Below are positions 8,417 to 19,100 of a stretch of DNA of 64,000 nucleotides, one piece after another. Under the pieces are notes generated by a model that saw only the letters and a program-made list of their open reading frames with translations, ran no database searches and was not told where the DNA came from. The position numbers and the translations under genes are program-made. How positions within the stretch are numbered: position 1 is the first letter of the stretch; every line of letters starts with the position of its first letter. The stretch is taken from assembly GCA_009746045.1 (NCBI GenBank), contig RPFO01000299.1, positions 370,001 to 434,000 on the forward strand. Direction: 5' to 3'. The DNA comes from Mesostigma viride (Eukaryota; Streptophyta; Mesostigmatophyceae; Mesostigmatales; Mesostigmataceae).

Positions 8417-10126
8417 CTAAATATTGACAGACCAACTAGGGCTGTACTGACAGCTGCCACCTGGCACCCAGCAATCCCCCGTGGCCCACCACAGCCGGCT
8501 GATGGCCCCCTTCATGCTCAACGGGGTCAACCCCGCGAGGGGCATCAGGTACAGGAACATGGCCGCACAGGGTGCCAGGACCAGGCCCCGGAGTGCCCAC
8601 CGGAGCGCGCGGGGCTTGGAGCGAACCAGGTTCGACCCTGTGAGCCGGTGCAGGGACAGCGCCAGGTGGAGCACGCCAAAGTGGGACGCGGGGAGGATGT
8701 AGTGGACGAACATCTGCCGGCGCAGCAGGAAGAACGGCAGGTAGTGCAGCATCCAGCCCAGCAGGAGCAGGAGCCCGAACCACAGCCCGTGCACTCTCCG
8801 CAGCCACGCGCGGCCTGTAGCTGTGGGCGCCGCTAGCACCCACATGGCCACCTCAGTCAGCAAGGACGCCTGGTACAGGAACAGTAGGACGGGGTTACCG
8901 TTGAAGTAGTAGACAGTGACTTCCTGCTCGGAAGAGTGGCCTGGCAGCACCCGGCCGGCATTCACCGAGCCGATGTCCGCGTCATTACCCACGACAAACA
9001 GCGTCCCTCTGCCCTGGTAGACCCAGCTCGCGGGCATGGAGTCGTGCGTCATGGACCCAGGGGGAAAGAAGACCGCCATGTCCTGGTTATAGCGGTAGGC
9101 GGTGCGCGTGAACTCGACCAGGCAATCCCAGAGGGACGGCCGCAGGCGCTCGGGTAAGATGTTCTGGAAGTGGTTGCCCTGGAGGCGGGACTGGAAGGAG
9201 GGGGACATGTAGCCATCGCCCGTACCAGCATGCGGAAGTAGCCGCATGTGGAGCGCGAAGCATCCCACGTAGAGCAGCACGGGGATGCCCAGGAGGACGG
9301 TCGCGCGCAGGAGCGCATCGGGGAGCGCGCGCAGGAGGCCGCGCGTGTAGGTGACGTATGCTAGCAGACCCGCGGTGTATGCGCCCACCCAGGCGACCGC
9401 GGGCAGGCCCATCCCGTAGCGAGAATTTAGCGCGCAGCCGAGGGAGAGTCCGATGAGGACGAGTGCGCGCAAGCAGGCCCAGGGGGTGCCGTTGGTCAAC
9501 GTGGCGGAGCCGTAGCGCAGGGTCAGGTAGACGGTGAGGGTGAGGAAGAAGTGGAAGCCAATGTCGACCATGTGGACGCGGGACATGACGAGCTCCAGGT
9601 TGTCGCAGGTGAGCAGGAGCACGCCCAGCAGCGAAGAGGGAGTGGACATGCGCATCTGGCGGCAGGTGAGGTACGCCAGCAGGAGCACGCTCGCGCCGAG
9701 CGCGGCGGGTAGCACCCTCAGTTGCCACATCTCGCACTTCTCGTTCTTGTTCTCGCCGAGGTCAAATGGCTTCCCGGCGAGGACGGCGTCTACGCCGTAG
9801 GTGCAGTGCTCCTCGCCGCGGAATCCTAGCGCTACGCCGGACCAGAGGTTGAGGATTCGGATCAGGGGTGGGTGGATGTCGAAGAAGTATTTGCCCGAAT
9901 AGTAGAAGTTGAGGAATCGCCCCCCGTGAACCTCGTCGAAAATAGGGGTGTCGGGAACCCCGAGCTTCCAAATCCTCGTGCCAAACGCAACCGCGAGCAC
10001 AGCCACAATAACTGACATTCGATAGTTAGTGACCCCTCCGTTTCCTGCATTTCTTTGTTGCTCCTCTGTCTTGCTGCCCCCGCGCGGCTCGGGGCTGCTC
10101 CCAGCATCTCGGGACAGCTGGGCCAT
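8417..10126 (-). CDS. Protein O-mannosyltransferase (PMT/POMT, GT39), no MIR domains
   Basis: A single open frame of 569 residues with no intron. In this family the enzyme transfers mannose from dolichyl-phosphate mannose to Ser/Thr of proteins in the ER membrane. Seen here: a first membrane segment near residue 40; the luminal catalytic Asp-Glu pair in PIFDEVHGGRF (D64, E65); DIHPPL at 84-88; RVHMVDIGFHFFLTL, matching the family's Arg-containing segment before helix 4; several further hydrophobic segments; and a C-terminal LPFFLLRRQMFVHYILPA, typical of the family. Fungal and animal PMTs are about 700-900 residues with luminal MIR repeats. Here that loop is short and no MIR repeat is visible. 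The ATG at 10126 is the first in frame and leaves a short Ser/Gly-rich cytosolic tail. Codon use is GC-rich, unlike the AT-rich flanks. Confidence 0.88.
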   Translation of the reverse strand: MAQLSRDAGSSPEPRGGSKTEEQQRNAGNGGVTNYRMSVIVAVLAVAFGTRIWKLGVPDTPIFDEVHGGRFLNFYYSGKYFFDIHPPLIRILNLWSGVALGFRGEEHCTYGVDAVLAGKPFDLGENKNEKCEMWQLRVLPAALGASVLLLAYLTCRQMRMSTPSSLLGVLLLTCDNLELVMSRVHMVDIGFHFFLTLTVYLTLRYGSATLTNGTPWACLRALVLIGLSLGCALNSRYGMGLPAVAWVGAYTAGLLAYVTYTRGLLRALPDALLRATVLLGIPVLLYVGCFALHMRLLPHAGTGDGYMSPSFQSRLQGNHFQNILPERLRPSLWDCLVEFTRTAYRYNQDMAVFFPPGSMTHDSMPASWVYQGRGTLFVVGNDADIGSVNAGRVLPGHSSEQEVTVYYFNGNPVLLFLYQASLLTEVAMWVLAAPTATGRAWLRRVHGLWFGLLLLLGWMLHYLPFFLLRRQMFVHYILPASHFGVLHLALSLHRLTGSNLVRSKPRALRWALRGLVLAPCAAMFLYLMPLAGLTPLSMKGAISRLWWATGDCWVPGGSCQYSPSWSVNI

Positions 10127-11002
10127 TCTAGACTGACAAATTCAAAGATGAAAAGCTGATGTCGTTATATTCTGATACCGTCGCTAGGCTTAACATTGAA
10201 GACGGAGTTGAAACGAGTGCCAAATAATCACGAGAGGCAACGGGAAGCACACCGAAGTCACCCCTCCCAATGACATCCACGGAGAATGCAATTGCCACGA
10301 GCCTTACAATGGCTGCAACGGCCTGAGCTCTACTCCATTATCAGTCTGCAGTTGGACTTGACACAAAATATCGCTCCTGCGATGCAACACAGTCATGTAG
10401 CTCTCGGAACATGAATACCTCTGCGTTCACCGACGGGCGTAGGTATGCAATCTCCCGCCAAGAAACGGACAAAATGGTACTGTATGGACATTTTGCTTTG
10501 TTCTCTCGAAAATGCCGGCCGGAATGTCACGAAAGGTCACGAATTACGGTGATTTGCCACTTGAAGGCATTGGCGGGAAACCGGTCTACCATTGTAGACT
10601 CATAGATCACATCAGATTTTTTTTTTTAATAGCGCAAATGCGCAATCGACAGATCTCCTCAAGAGGATTCTGGATCACACCTTAGATACCAAAAAGTCCG
10701 TTTCAGTTGAGCGATACTTGGCCTACAAGAAAATGGCTGTGGGCTGGCCCCTTAGCGTGAAATGGGCCCAAGTCAAGACAGAGCAAGTTCGAGGTTAGGG
10801 GGTCAATTCTCAAGTCCAAGTAGCGCAATCGACAGATCTCGATGAGAGTACTCAGAATCTGACCTTTGCATGCCTGAAATTGTCAATATTTGGACGGCAG
10901 CGGTAAAAAACCGATCCTCCCGACGCAAAAATAATTAATTCGCCAAAATGTGCTTTCGTTCTACGATAAGTAGACCGGGCTACCGCCAATGCCTTCACTT
11001 AA
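10127..11002. other. Region upstream of the mannosyltransferase gene
   Basis: No gene seen. It should contain the promoter of the minus-strand PMT gene. A phrase GCGCAATCGACAGATCTC occurs twice (about 10634 and 10825) in otherwise different sequence, suggesting a small duplicated motif. Confidence 0.4.
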
Positions 11003-11085
11003 TCGGGGAAATGGGTATATTTTATTAGCCAATTATGGACCAAAGAGGTGAGAGGGGAAATGAGTATCAGCGAATCCTAATGCCT
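11003..11085. repeat. Flanking direct repeat, left copy
   Basis: CGGGGAAATGGGTATATTTT, TATTAGCCAATTATGGACCA and GAGGTGAGAGGGGAAATGAG recur at 13098-13171 on the other side of the (TTGAG)n array in the same orientation. On the minus strand this reads like a LINE 3' UTR end, as at 13087-13171. Confidence 0.85.
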
Positions 11086-11144
11086 TCACTTGGCATGCTC
11101 AGCATTTTGGAGACTGTCGTGATACAGTCAGTTAGTTAGCTAGT

Positions 11145-12929
11145 CGGTTGAGTTGAGTTGAGTTGAGTTGAGTTGAGTTGAGTTGAGTTGAGTTGAGTTG
11201 AGTTGAGTTGAGTTGAGTTGAGTTGAGTTGAGTTGAGTTGAGTTGAGTTGAGTTGAGTTGAGTTGAGTTGAGTTGAGTTGAGTTGAGTTGAGTTGAGTTG
11301 AGTCAGTTGAGTTGAGTTGAGTTGAGTTGAGTCGAGTTGAGTTGAGTTGAGTTGAGTTGAGTTGAGTTGAGTTGAGTTGAGTTGAGTTGAGTTGAGTTGA
11401 GTTGAGTTGAGTTGAGAGTTGAGTTGAGTTGAGTTGAGTTGAGTTGAGTTGAGTTGAGTTGAGTTGAGTTGAGTTGAGTTGAGTTGAGTTGAGTTGAGTT
11501 GAGTTGAGTTGAGTTGAGTTGAGTTGAGTTGAGTTGAGTTGAGTTGAGTTGAGTTGAGTTGAGTTGAGTTGAGTTGAGTTGAGTTGAGTTGAGTTGAGTT
11601 GAGTTGAGTTGAGTTGAGTTGAGTTGAGTTGAGTTGAGTTGAGTTGAGTTGAGTTGAGTTGAGTTGAGTTGAGTTGAGTTGAGTTGAGTTGAGTTGAGTT
11701 GAGTTGAGTTGAGTTGAGTTGAGTTGAGTTGAGTTGAGTTGAGTTGAGTTGAGTTGAGTTGAGTTGAGTTGAGTTGAGTTGAGTTGAGTTGAGTTGAGTT
11801 GAGTTGAGTTGAGTTGAGTTGAGTTGAGTTGAGTTGAGTTGAGTTGAGTTGAGTTGAGTTGAGTTGAGTTGAGTTGAGTTGAGTTGAGTTGAGTTGAGTT
11901 GAGTTGAGTTGAGTTGAGTTGAGTTGAGTTGAGTTGAGTTGAGTTGAGTTGAGTTGAGTTGAGTTGAGTTGAGTTGAGTTGAGTTGAGTTGAGTTGAGTT
12001 GAGTTGAGTTGAGTTGAGTTGAGTTGAGTTGAGTTGAGTTGAGTTGAGTTGAGTTGAGTTGAGTTGAGTTGAGTTGAGTTGAGTTGAGTTGAGTTGAGTT
12101 GAGTTGAGTTGAGTTGAGTTGAGTTGAGTTGAGTTGAGTTGAGTTGAGTTGAGTTGAGTTGAGTTGAGTTGAGTTGAGTTGAGTTGAGTTGAGTTGAGTT
12201 GAGTTGAGTTGAGTTGAGTTGAGTTGAGTTGAGTTGAGTTGAGTTGAGTTGAGTTGAGTTGAGTTGAGTTGAGTTGAGTTGAGTTGAGTTGAGTTGAGTT
12301 GAGTTGAGTTGAGTTGAGTTGAGTTGAGTTGAGTTGAGTTGAGTTGAGTTGAGTTGAGTTGAGTTGAGTTGAGTTGAGTTGAGTTGAGTTGAGTTGAGTT
12401 GAGTTGAGTTGAGTTGAGTTGAGTTGAGTTGAGTTGAGTTGAGTTGAGTTGAGTTGAGTTGAGTTGAGTTGAGTTGAGTTGAGTTGAGTTGAGTTGAGTT
12501 GAGTTGAGTTGAGTTGAGTTGAGTTGAGTTGAGTTGAGTTGAGTTGAGTTGAGTTGAGTTGAGTTGAGTTGAGTTGAGTTGAGTTGAGTTGAGTTGAGTT
12601 GAGTTGAGTTGAGTTGAGTTGAGTTGAGTTGAGTTGAGTTGAGTTGAGTTGAGTTGAGTTGAGTTGAGTTGAGTTGAGTTGAGTTGAGTTGAGTTGAGTT
12701 GAGTTGAGTTGAGTTGAGTTGAGTTGAGTTGAGTTGAGTTGAGTTGAGTTGAGTTGAGTTGAGTTGAGTTGAGTTGAGTTGAGTTGAGTTGAGTTGAGTT
12801 GAGTTGAGTTGAGTTGAGTTGAGTTGAGTTGAGTTGAGTTGAGTTGAGTTGAGTTGAGTTGAGTTGAGTTGAGTTGAGTTGAGTTGAGTTGAGTTGAGTT
12901 GAGTTGAGTTGAGTACGTTGAGTTGAGTT
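11145..12929. repeat. Pentanucleotide satellite (TTGAG)n, about 355 copies
   Basis: About 1.78 kb of almost pure TTGAG. There are a few interruptions near the edges (about 11303, 11331, 11414 and 12914), while the centre is perfect. Because 5 is not a multiple of 3 and the reverse complement has no stop, it yields a long spurious minus-strand frame of LNSTQ repeats. It is not a known telomere repeat. Confidence 0.97.
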
Positions 12930-13216
12930 TATTCCCGCGCCGGTGGTCCGACAGGGATCCAAGTCATCCAACGGATGGTCCTGCCTTATGGGGGTGGCAA
13001 ATAGATGAAAAAAGGATAAGGATAAGGACTTGACCCCTACATAAGCTAGTCATGTTGTTCAGTGTCATGGCCCTCGGCCTTTCCAATTTTTTTTTTCGGG
13101 GAAATGGGTATATTTTTTATTAGCCAATTATGGACCAAGGAGGTGAGAGGGGAAATGAGCGAATCCTAAATGAGATCGGATGGTCACACACGGGTGTGAA
13201 GGTGACAGGTGAAGGG

Positions 13217-14395
13217 CTAATAGGGCGCGTTATGTGACCAGGGAAGCCAGAGGACCTGAGTCATGTCGCCGTGGGGCATAATGGTGAATACCTGGTTGCG
13301 GCCTAGTAGATCATGAAAAGGCTGGAGCGGGCTGGGTTTGTCGTTATTGGGCCCTGGGTCCCACACATTGTGTTGTTCCTGAGCCAACAACCAGTATCGG
13401 CGCATAGCCGCATTCCATAGGTATATAGTAAAGCGCCGGGCTACGCCGCCGCGGGTAATAATACTCCTCGCGGACCTTAAAGACTGTCTCGTTGCGTATG
13501 GTCCAGATCGCGTATAGCATAGTAGAGCGCAACCATATCCACGTAAGCCAGCCATAATTTCAATGCACAAGGATACACATATTTTCCATCACCATTCATC
13601 TTCATCATCCTGAACGACTCGAAAACGCGGAAAAGATAACGGCAGGCTCGAGCTACCATGGTCCGGATTCTCCCGATTTCTGGCCTGCGCTGGTTGTCTC
13701 TTTGATATCCATTCTGCTTGGGAATCTGAAAGCTCGGCCCCTGGTGTGCCAGCAATACCGAAAATGATGGTACGCACGCTAATTGGGAGATTGGGTGGCG
13801 ATGCCGTCCATGCGGCCCAGATGTTAATGAGCCACTTCCAAACCCCTGGGAGATTACAGAAAAGGAACCGGTGCTCTATGGTTTCGCTAGGGTGCGTGCA
13901 CAGGCATGATGCATCATGACCAAACCGCTCGTGGAGCGTAGCGCAGACCCCTATCGCCCTATGCATCAGAAGATGTTGTACATCAGTGGCCCTGCGGTCC
14001 ACGAGAGGGTGGTTTACCGCCAGGGTAATCAGCTTGACCCAAGTGTAGCCCGGCCATTGTATGCCTGAAGAGAACCAATCAGAATCATGGAATTCCAAAC
14101 AAGATCTTTGTATCCATCCTATATAGTCACACAAAACAGAACAACACCACACACAGCCTGGCAGAATCTGTACATGAGATCCTGAATCTGTAGTAAGCAC
14201 TTAAGTCCCAAAGGAGCATTTAAGACTCGGTAGTACCGACCAACAAACTATAACCCCACGTGGATCAGGCCACGACCAATGAGGGCTTCTACCAATCGGT
14301 TGATAAAGTACAAGCTCCAAGTACCTCCGTCTTAGAAATCTCATAACTTTCTCAATACTGATCCAAAAGTCCTTGAATAAAGGCCAAACATTCAC
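13217..14395 (-). pseudogene. LINE reverse transcriptase C-terminus (zf-RVT), broken
   Basis: The frame at 13589-14200 contains DVQHLLMHRAIGVCATLHER, CLCTHPSETIEHRFLFCNLP and VWKWLINIWAAW. This is the C-x-C, E-T-x-x-H-x-F-x-x-C and W pattern of the zf-RVT module that follows RT in plant LINEs. Another frame (13344-13532) continues with LYAIWTIRNETVFK, the usual next segment. Upstream, 14201-14395 looks like the preceding linker. The frame is interrupted at 13606-13706 by the GAGACAACCAGCG-family repeat, and elsewhere by frame changes. Clearly dead. Confidence 0.75.
13606..13706 (-). repeat. Short interspersed repeat (GAGACAACCAGCG family), copy 2, inserted in LINE
   Basis: Reverse complement of 7547-7640 with near identity from TCAAAGAGACAACCAGCGCA to TTTTCGAGTCGTTCA. 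It splits the zf-RVT reading frame from the downstream AIWTIRNETVF segment, which marks it as a mobile insertion younger than the LINE. Confidence 0.8.
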
Positions 14396-14400
14396 AAAAC

Positions 14401-16161
14401 AAAGGATGTAACAACAAAGTCATTTTTGCTTGTTACAGTGTAAGAATGCATGACTGATCATATCAAGGAGACAATCATATAACTAATAACACAAGTGATC
14501 AAATAACACAAGTGCAACTTGCAGAATACGCACGTTGATCGATCTATACATGTAAGTTTGGTGTGTGCGCATACGTACGCCCGAGCAGGTTCTCCACCCC
14601 ATATCTACTCATGCAAGGGGTCACCGTTGCGGAACGTGCATAGATCCAGTCCGGCCGGCCTGAGTAGTCGTCTTGAGCAAGGATAATTCATCATCCAATC
14701 AGAACTGTCCAGATGAGTTTATTAATCATTTTTCAATGAATTTGAAATGATAATTTTTTGAACGTGAAAGTTAGGCAGCTCATGCCAAGTACAGAGACAC
14801 ACAATAAAGGAACAAAGGCTCCAACATGAAAAAGAACAGACACACAATTTTAAAGATGATCTCCATTAATGCATGAACACTGTGCACATGGAGCAGGCAT
14901 TGTGCACATGGAGCTAGCAGGCATATTCCACAAGTTCTACCACAGCAAGTGCTCTAGATGGCCTTCCACCGGTGACCATGCATGCATGCATGCGCGACTG
15001 ATTAACGCGGACGTATGGCATGCATGCATTATAACAACATCGCCACCCAGTGCTCGCAAGCATGCGTGCACGTGCACTGTAAGTTGCTCATGCACCAGGG
15101 CCGGCCCAGCCTGTAGCTAGCATGTTCATGCATGCAGCAGGCGGTCCCGGCACAGAGCTAGCGCTATAGCTGGCTAGCTAGGCCGGCCCGCAGACGCCAG
15201 TTGCATGGGGGTCGAATGCAAGTGCCTTTGCGCACCCATAGACACACAGCTAATTGGTCGAGCAAAGTGCATCAAGCTAATAGTAATATAAGCTACGAAA
15301 CCCACCCTGGATGAATGTATGAAAGAGGACGATTATACATGTTCACGCCCACTATGCGAAAATAAGATAAACGCATCCAAGCTACGATGCATGCGTGCAT
15401 GCATGGGCGCTCTCATCAGGGGTGCCATGATTCCTCGAGGTACGTGCATCAATTGATGCACTGTCACGGGCACCAAGACCTCGTTGAGATCGGTGCAGCT
15501 GGACGCGCGGCCATAACCGGCTGTACAGCATGCATGTAGGCCGGACGGTTTGCATGCATGGATCGCTGGCTCGATGGTCATAGGTGCCAATTGACTCAGG
15601 GCACCTCCACCTTGATCCACCCCTTTTGAATCCATAATTTGCAGCCATTTGCCGCCAGTCGCTAGTAAGGAAACAATCGCCCTTCTGGACTTTGATTCAC
15701 ACTTCCTAAGTAGACAAATTCAATGAGCCCCCCAGAGATCTGAAGACGAATAAGCCTCAAGGTTCATTGTGGGGCTTAATACAGGCATGCATGTCAGGCT
15801 GGAGTGCTGGGTGTCTTGTTCACCTATATACAGGGATGGTACGAGCATCCCAACCCATGGCACTTGCACCTAGGCAATCACTAGTACGTGTGTGGGCAGG
15901 CAAGACAAGGGCAGCCAAAGGCGATCACAATTGACCATCCAGTACCACCCCGTCAGCATACACCTGTCACGTGCCCCGCTCTCTCCCACTCTCTGTCCAC
16001 AGTTCCTTGTGCCCAGTGGAGAGGCGCCAGGCCCCACGTTTCCTTTGCTCTGGCACGGCAAGGGCTAGGCCGTCACTGCAAGTAGGAGGTCCAACCTCAA
16101 GAGACGGGTCCCACGGAGATGCAGGCAACGTCTTGAGCTCAACATCTGACTGGCACTTCCA
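14401..16161. other. Intergenic region rich in GCATGC/TGCATGCA motifs
   Basis: No gene seen. Between about 14,870 and 15,800 the self-complementary words GCATGC and TGCATG are dense (for example 14979-14995, 15019-15027, 15390-15402 and 15529-15536). The part near 16161 should hold the 3' UTR of the minus-strand NERD-like gene. Confidence 0.4.
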
Positions 16162-19100
16162 CTACTCCCATAAAGGATTACCAGGCGTTGCAAGCCACCC
16201 GCCGGACGCGGGCGTCCCACCAGCAGGCCCAGCTGTGTTGCCCCAGCCAACTGGCCCCTGACCCCCTGGGGCCCGGGCTCCAGAGGACCAGGCGGGTGGC
16301 ACATTGGCAACACCACCCCCACCCCCCGCCATCCAGCTGGGGGCTTGCCCCTGAGGCGGCTGTGGTGCCTGTTGGGCCCAAGCCCCCTGTTGCGCGCCCC
16401 AGCCAGCGCCCATACGACCAGGGGCAGGGGCAGGGGCAGGGCCAGCGTTCCACCCTGCAGGGGCCACGCCACCGCCAGTGGGCGGCCCACCATTGCCAGC
16501 CCCAAAGTCTGACCGACCGTAAAACTGTGGCCCAGCACCTGCGCCCATCCCTGGCCCCATCCCTGGCCGGGCACCCGCATGGCCCCCAGGCATGCCGCCA
16601 TAGCCAGCCATGGACGGATTTCCCGCGTGGGGGCCTCCGTAGGGCAGTATGTCCCTTGGGCCCATGTCGCCCCCTCTGCCTGCCCCCCCCACCGGTGCGT
16701 TGCTGATGGCGTGGTCCGTGAGGGGGGGGGCCATCTGCACCGGTGCGCTCGCCATGCCGTCCACTCGCGGCTCCTGCCAACTGCCACCAGACATCGGCGT
16801 GCCCCCAGCCGCCATCCCTGCACCCGCATTGGCCCCCGGCATTCCTGGGCCAGGTCCCGCCATCACACCCGAAGCCTCTTGCTCCAGCAGGCTGACAAGT
16901 GGCACCGCATCACGCTCCGTCACGTTTTGCTGCCACACCAGCAGCTCGGTGCCTTGGAAGAACCCCTTCAGCTGCCACCCCCTCAGCTTGAACAGAGGAA
17001 ACGGCCCCTGCACCACCCCTTTAGGGTCACGGTACATCCACCCCACCTCGTTGCCCCCCTGCATTGGCCCCCCTGCATTGGACCCTGGTCCCGGCAACGC
17101 TGTGGCCGCTTGCGGCTGCGTTGGCAGCATCTCCCCTTGCATGGGACGGCTGCGAAGCGGCAACGCACCCGGCATGCCGCCAGGGCCAGCACCCTCATTT
17201 GCTGCAGACCAGCCCCCCCGGTGGCCTTCATTAGTACCCGCGCCGGATGCCCAGACGGGCCCACCACCCGCGGCACCATTTGCACCGTCCCGCTCCTCCC
17301 CGCCCCAACCAGAGCCTTCCTCCATGGGTCCCCCCTTGTTCGAGCCCCACACGGGCGCATCGCCGCGGCCATCACCCCCCCTCGGCCCCTTATCCCACCC
17401 ATTCTCCCGGCGACGGCGAGAGGGCTCTTCCGCCTCCTCCCATTCGCGCGGGCGCCGCCCCCCCCTGCGCCCCCTGTCGCGGTCGTCGTCCCCCTTCCAG
17501 CCCTTGGCAACATCCATGCCGTCTGCATGTGTTCACGTTTATATAGATGAGGGGGGGGGGGGGGGGGCAAATACCATCAAGGAGAAGCGGGCAGTATTAG
17601 CGAAAGGCTTCGCAGAGACAGAGCGTTCGGACGCAGCTGCAGCAAAGACGATGACACTTGCAGCCTCCCTGATCGGGGTTTAAGATTATGAGTGACAGAA
17701 TGCAGCATACAGACATCCTTAAACTAAACCATCATGAGAGAAGAACTTGCTAGCCCTAGATGAACGGCAACTAGAGGGCGCATACACTTGAATCCCGCCT
17801 GCTTGCAAACGCACAGAAAACATGTGCCAGCACCAACGCATGCCAGCACCAACACATGCCAGCACCAACGCATGCCAGCACCAACACATGCCAGCATCAA
17901 CGCATGCCAGCACCAACACATGCCAGCATCAACGCATGCCAGCATCAACGCATGCCAGCACCAACACATGCCAGCACCAACACATGCCAGCATCAACACA
18001 TGCCAGCATCAACGCATGCCAGCACCAACACATGCCAGCACCAACACATGCCAGCATCAACACATGCCAGCATCAACACATGCCAGCACCAACACATGCC
18101 AGCACAACGACGCACCGCGATCCCTCCAGGAACCAGGCCCCGTGCGCCTGGGTGGCCCACCGCCGCGCCCGCGTCCTTGATCCTGGTCGCTGTCCCGCCC
18201 CCGCCCCCAGTCCCCCCCCCTGCCCCGATCCCTCTCCCTTTCCCGCCCCCGCTCCTCCTCCCTGTCCTTGCTCCGTTCGCGTTCCCGGTCACGCCCCCCC
18301 CCCCTTCGTACCCGCGCCGCCGCCGGTCCCCCCTCTCCCGTCCCCCCTCCCGCCCCCCCTCCCGCCCCCCCTCTCTCTCTCTCTCCTCTCCCCTCCCCTC
18401 CCGGCCCCACCCACGGGACCTTCCCTCGCGTCCCCCCGCCCCCCCCTCTTTTGCCCCTCCCCGGTCGTCCCTGGCCAACTCAGGTCCTCTTCTGTCCGCC
18501 GCACCGCCCCTGTCGCCATTGACGCCCCCCTCCTTGGCCGCGGTGCTCCCCTTCCCCTTGCCATTCGCCCCCACCCCCCTGTCATCCTGCCTCCCCCCTG
18601 CCCCCGGGTCCTCATCGTCGTCCTCCTCGCCGTCGCTCTGATCAACCACAATAGGCGTCATGACCAGCGCCTTGGCCTTGTCCTTGTCGTCCAGGTCCCG
18701 CAGCTGGTTCACGCACTCCTTGAGCTGCTTCAAGTCGCCGTTGAGGTTCGCCCGGTTGCGCAGGTTGGACAGCTTGGCGCGCAGCGCCTCCACGCGCTGG
18801 CGCACGCAATATGCGGCCCACCAGAGGGCAACCGAGGGCGATGGAGGGCACGAGGGCAAGAGGGGTAAAAGAAGCGTCAGAAGACATGAGGGGACCAACA
18901 GACGCCACGAGCAGGCGAGAAAGTATGGAGCGGGGGCAGAAGCACCAAGAAGGGAGCGATTGGTGGAAACGGGGTGCTAACCACAGCAACAAATGCGCAA
19001 TTCTGTGGTGGTGTGAATGAAGAAGTAAGAATAGCAGTGACCAAAATAACAGAAAAAACAATCCTACAGAGAGTATCAAGGATTCCATGAGAGAGCATAT

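Larger units (their letters stand above)
13087..14400 (-). mobile_element. LINE remnant with plant-type zf-RVT end
   Basis: Reads on the minus strand from about 14395 to an A-rich end at 13087-13096 (T10 on the plus strand). The coding part is broken by stops and frame changes. The region near 13,217 and its 3' UTR (13097-13171) match the short copy at 11003-11085. This element is distinct from the LINE at 5941-7310: it has a zinc-binding C-terminal module and a poly(A)-type end, as in plant L1-like elements. Confidence 0.7.

Noticed and set aside
11145-12929. Interstitial telomere repeat
   Set aside because: TTGAG does not match TTTAGGG, TTTTAGGG or TTAGGG types.
11136-12971. 611-residue LNSTQ-repeat protein on the minus strand
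   Set aside because: A stop-free translation of (TTGAG)n; no non-repeat coding sequence is attached.
16579-17683. Plus-strand Pro/His-rich frames opposite the GYF exon
   Set aside because: Antisense of GC-rich NERD-like exon 10; the minus strand has the GYF domain.
17788-18868. Cys/His-rich proteins (MPASTHASTNTCQ) on the plus strand and Cys/Trp-rich ones on the minus strand
   Set aside because: They come from the 16-bp intronic minisatellite and the antisense of NERD-like exon 9.
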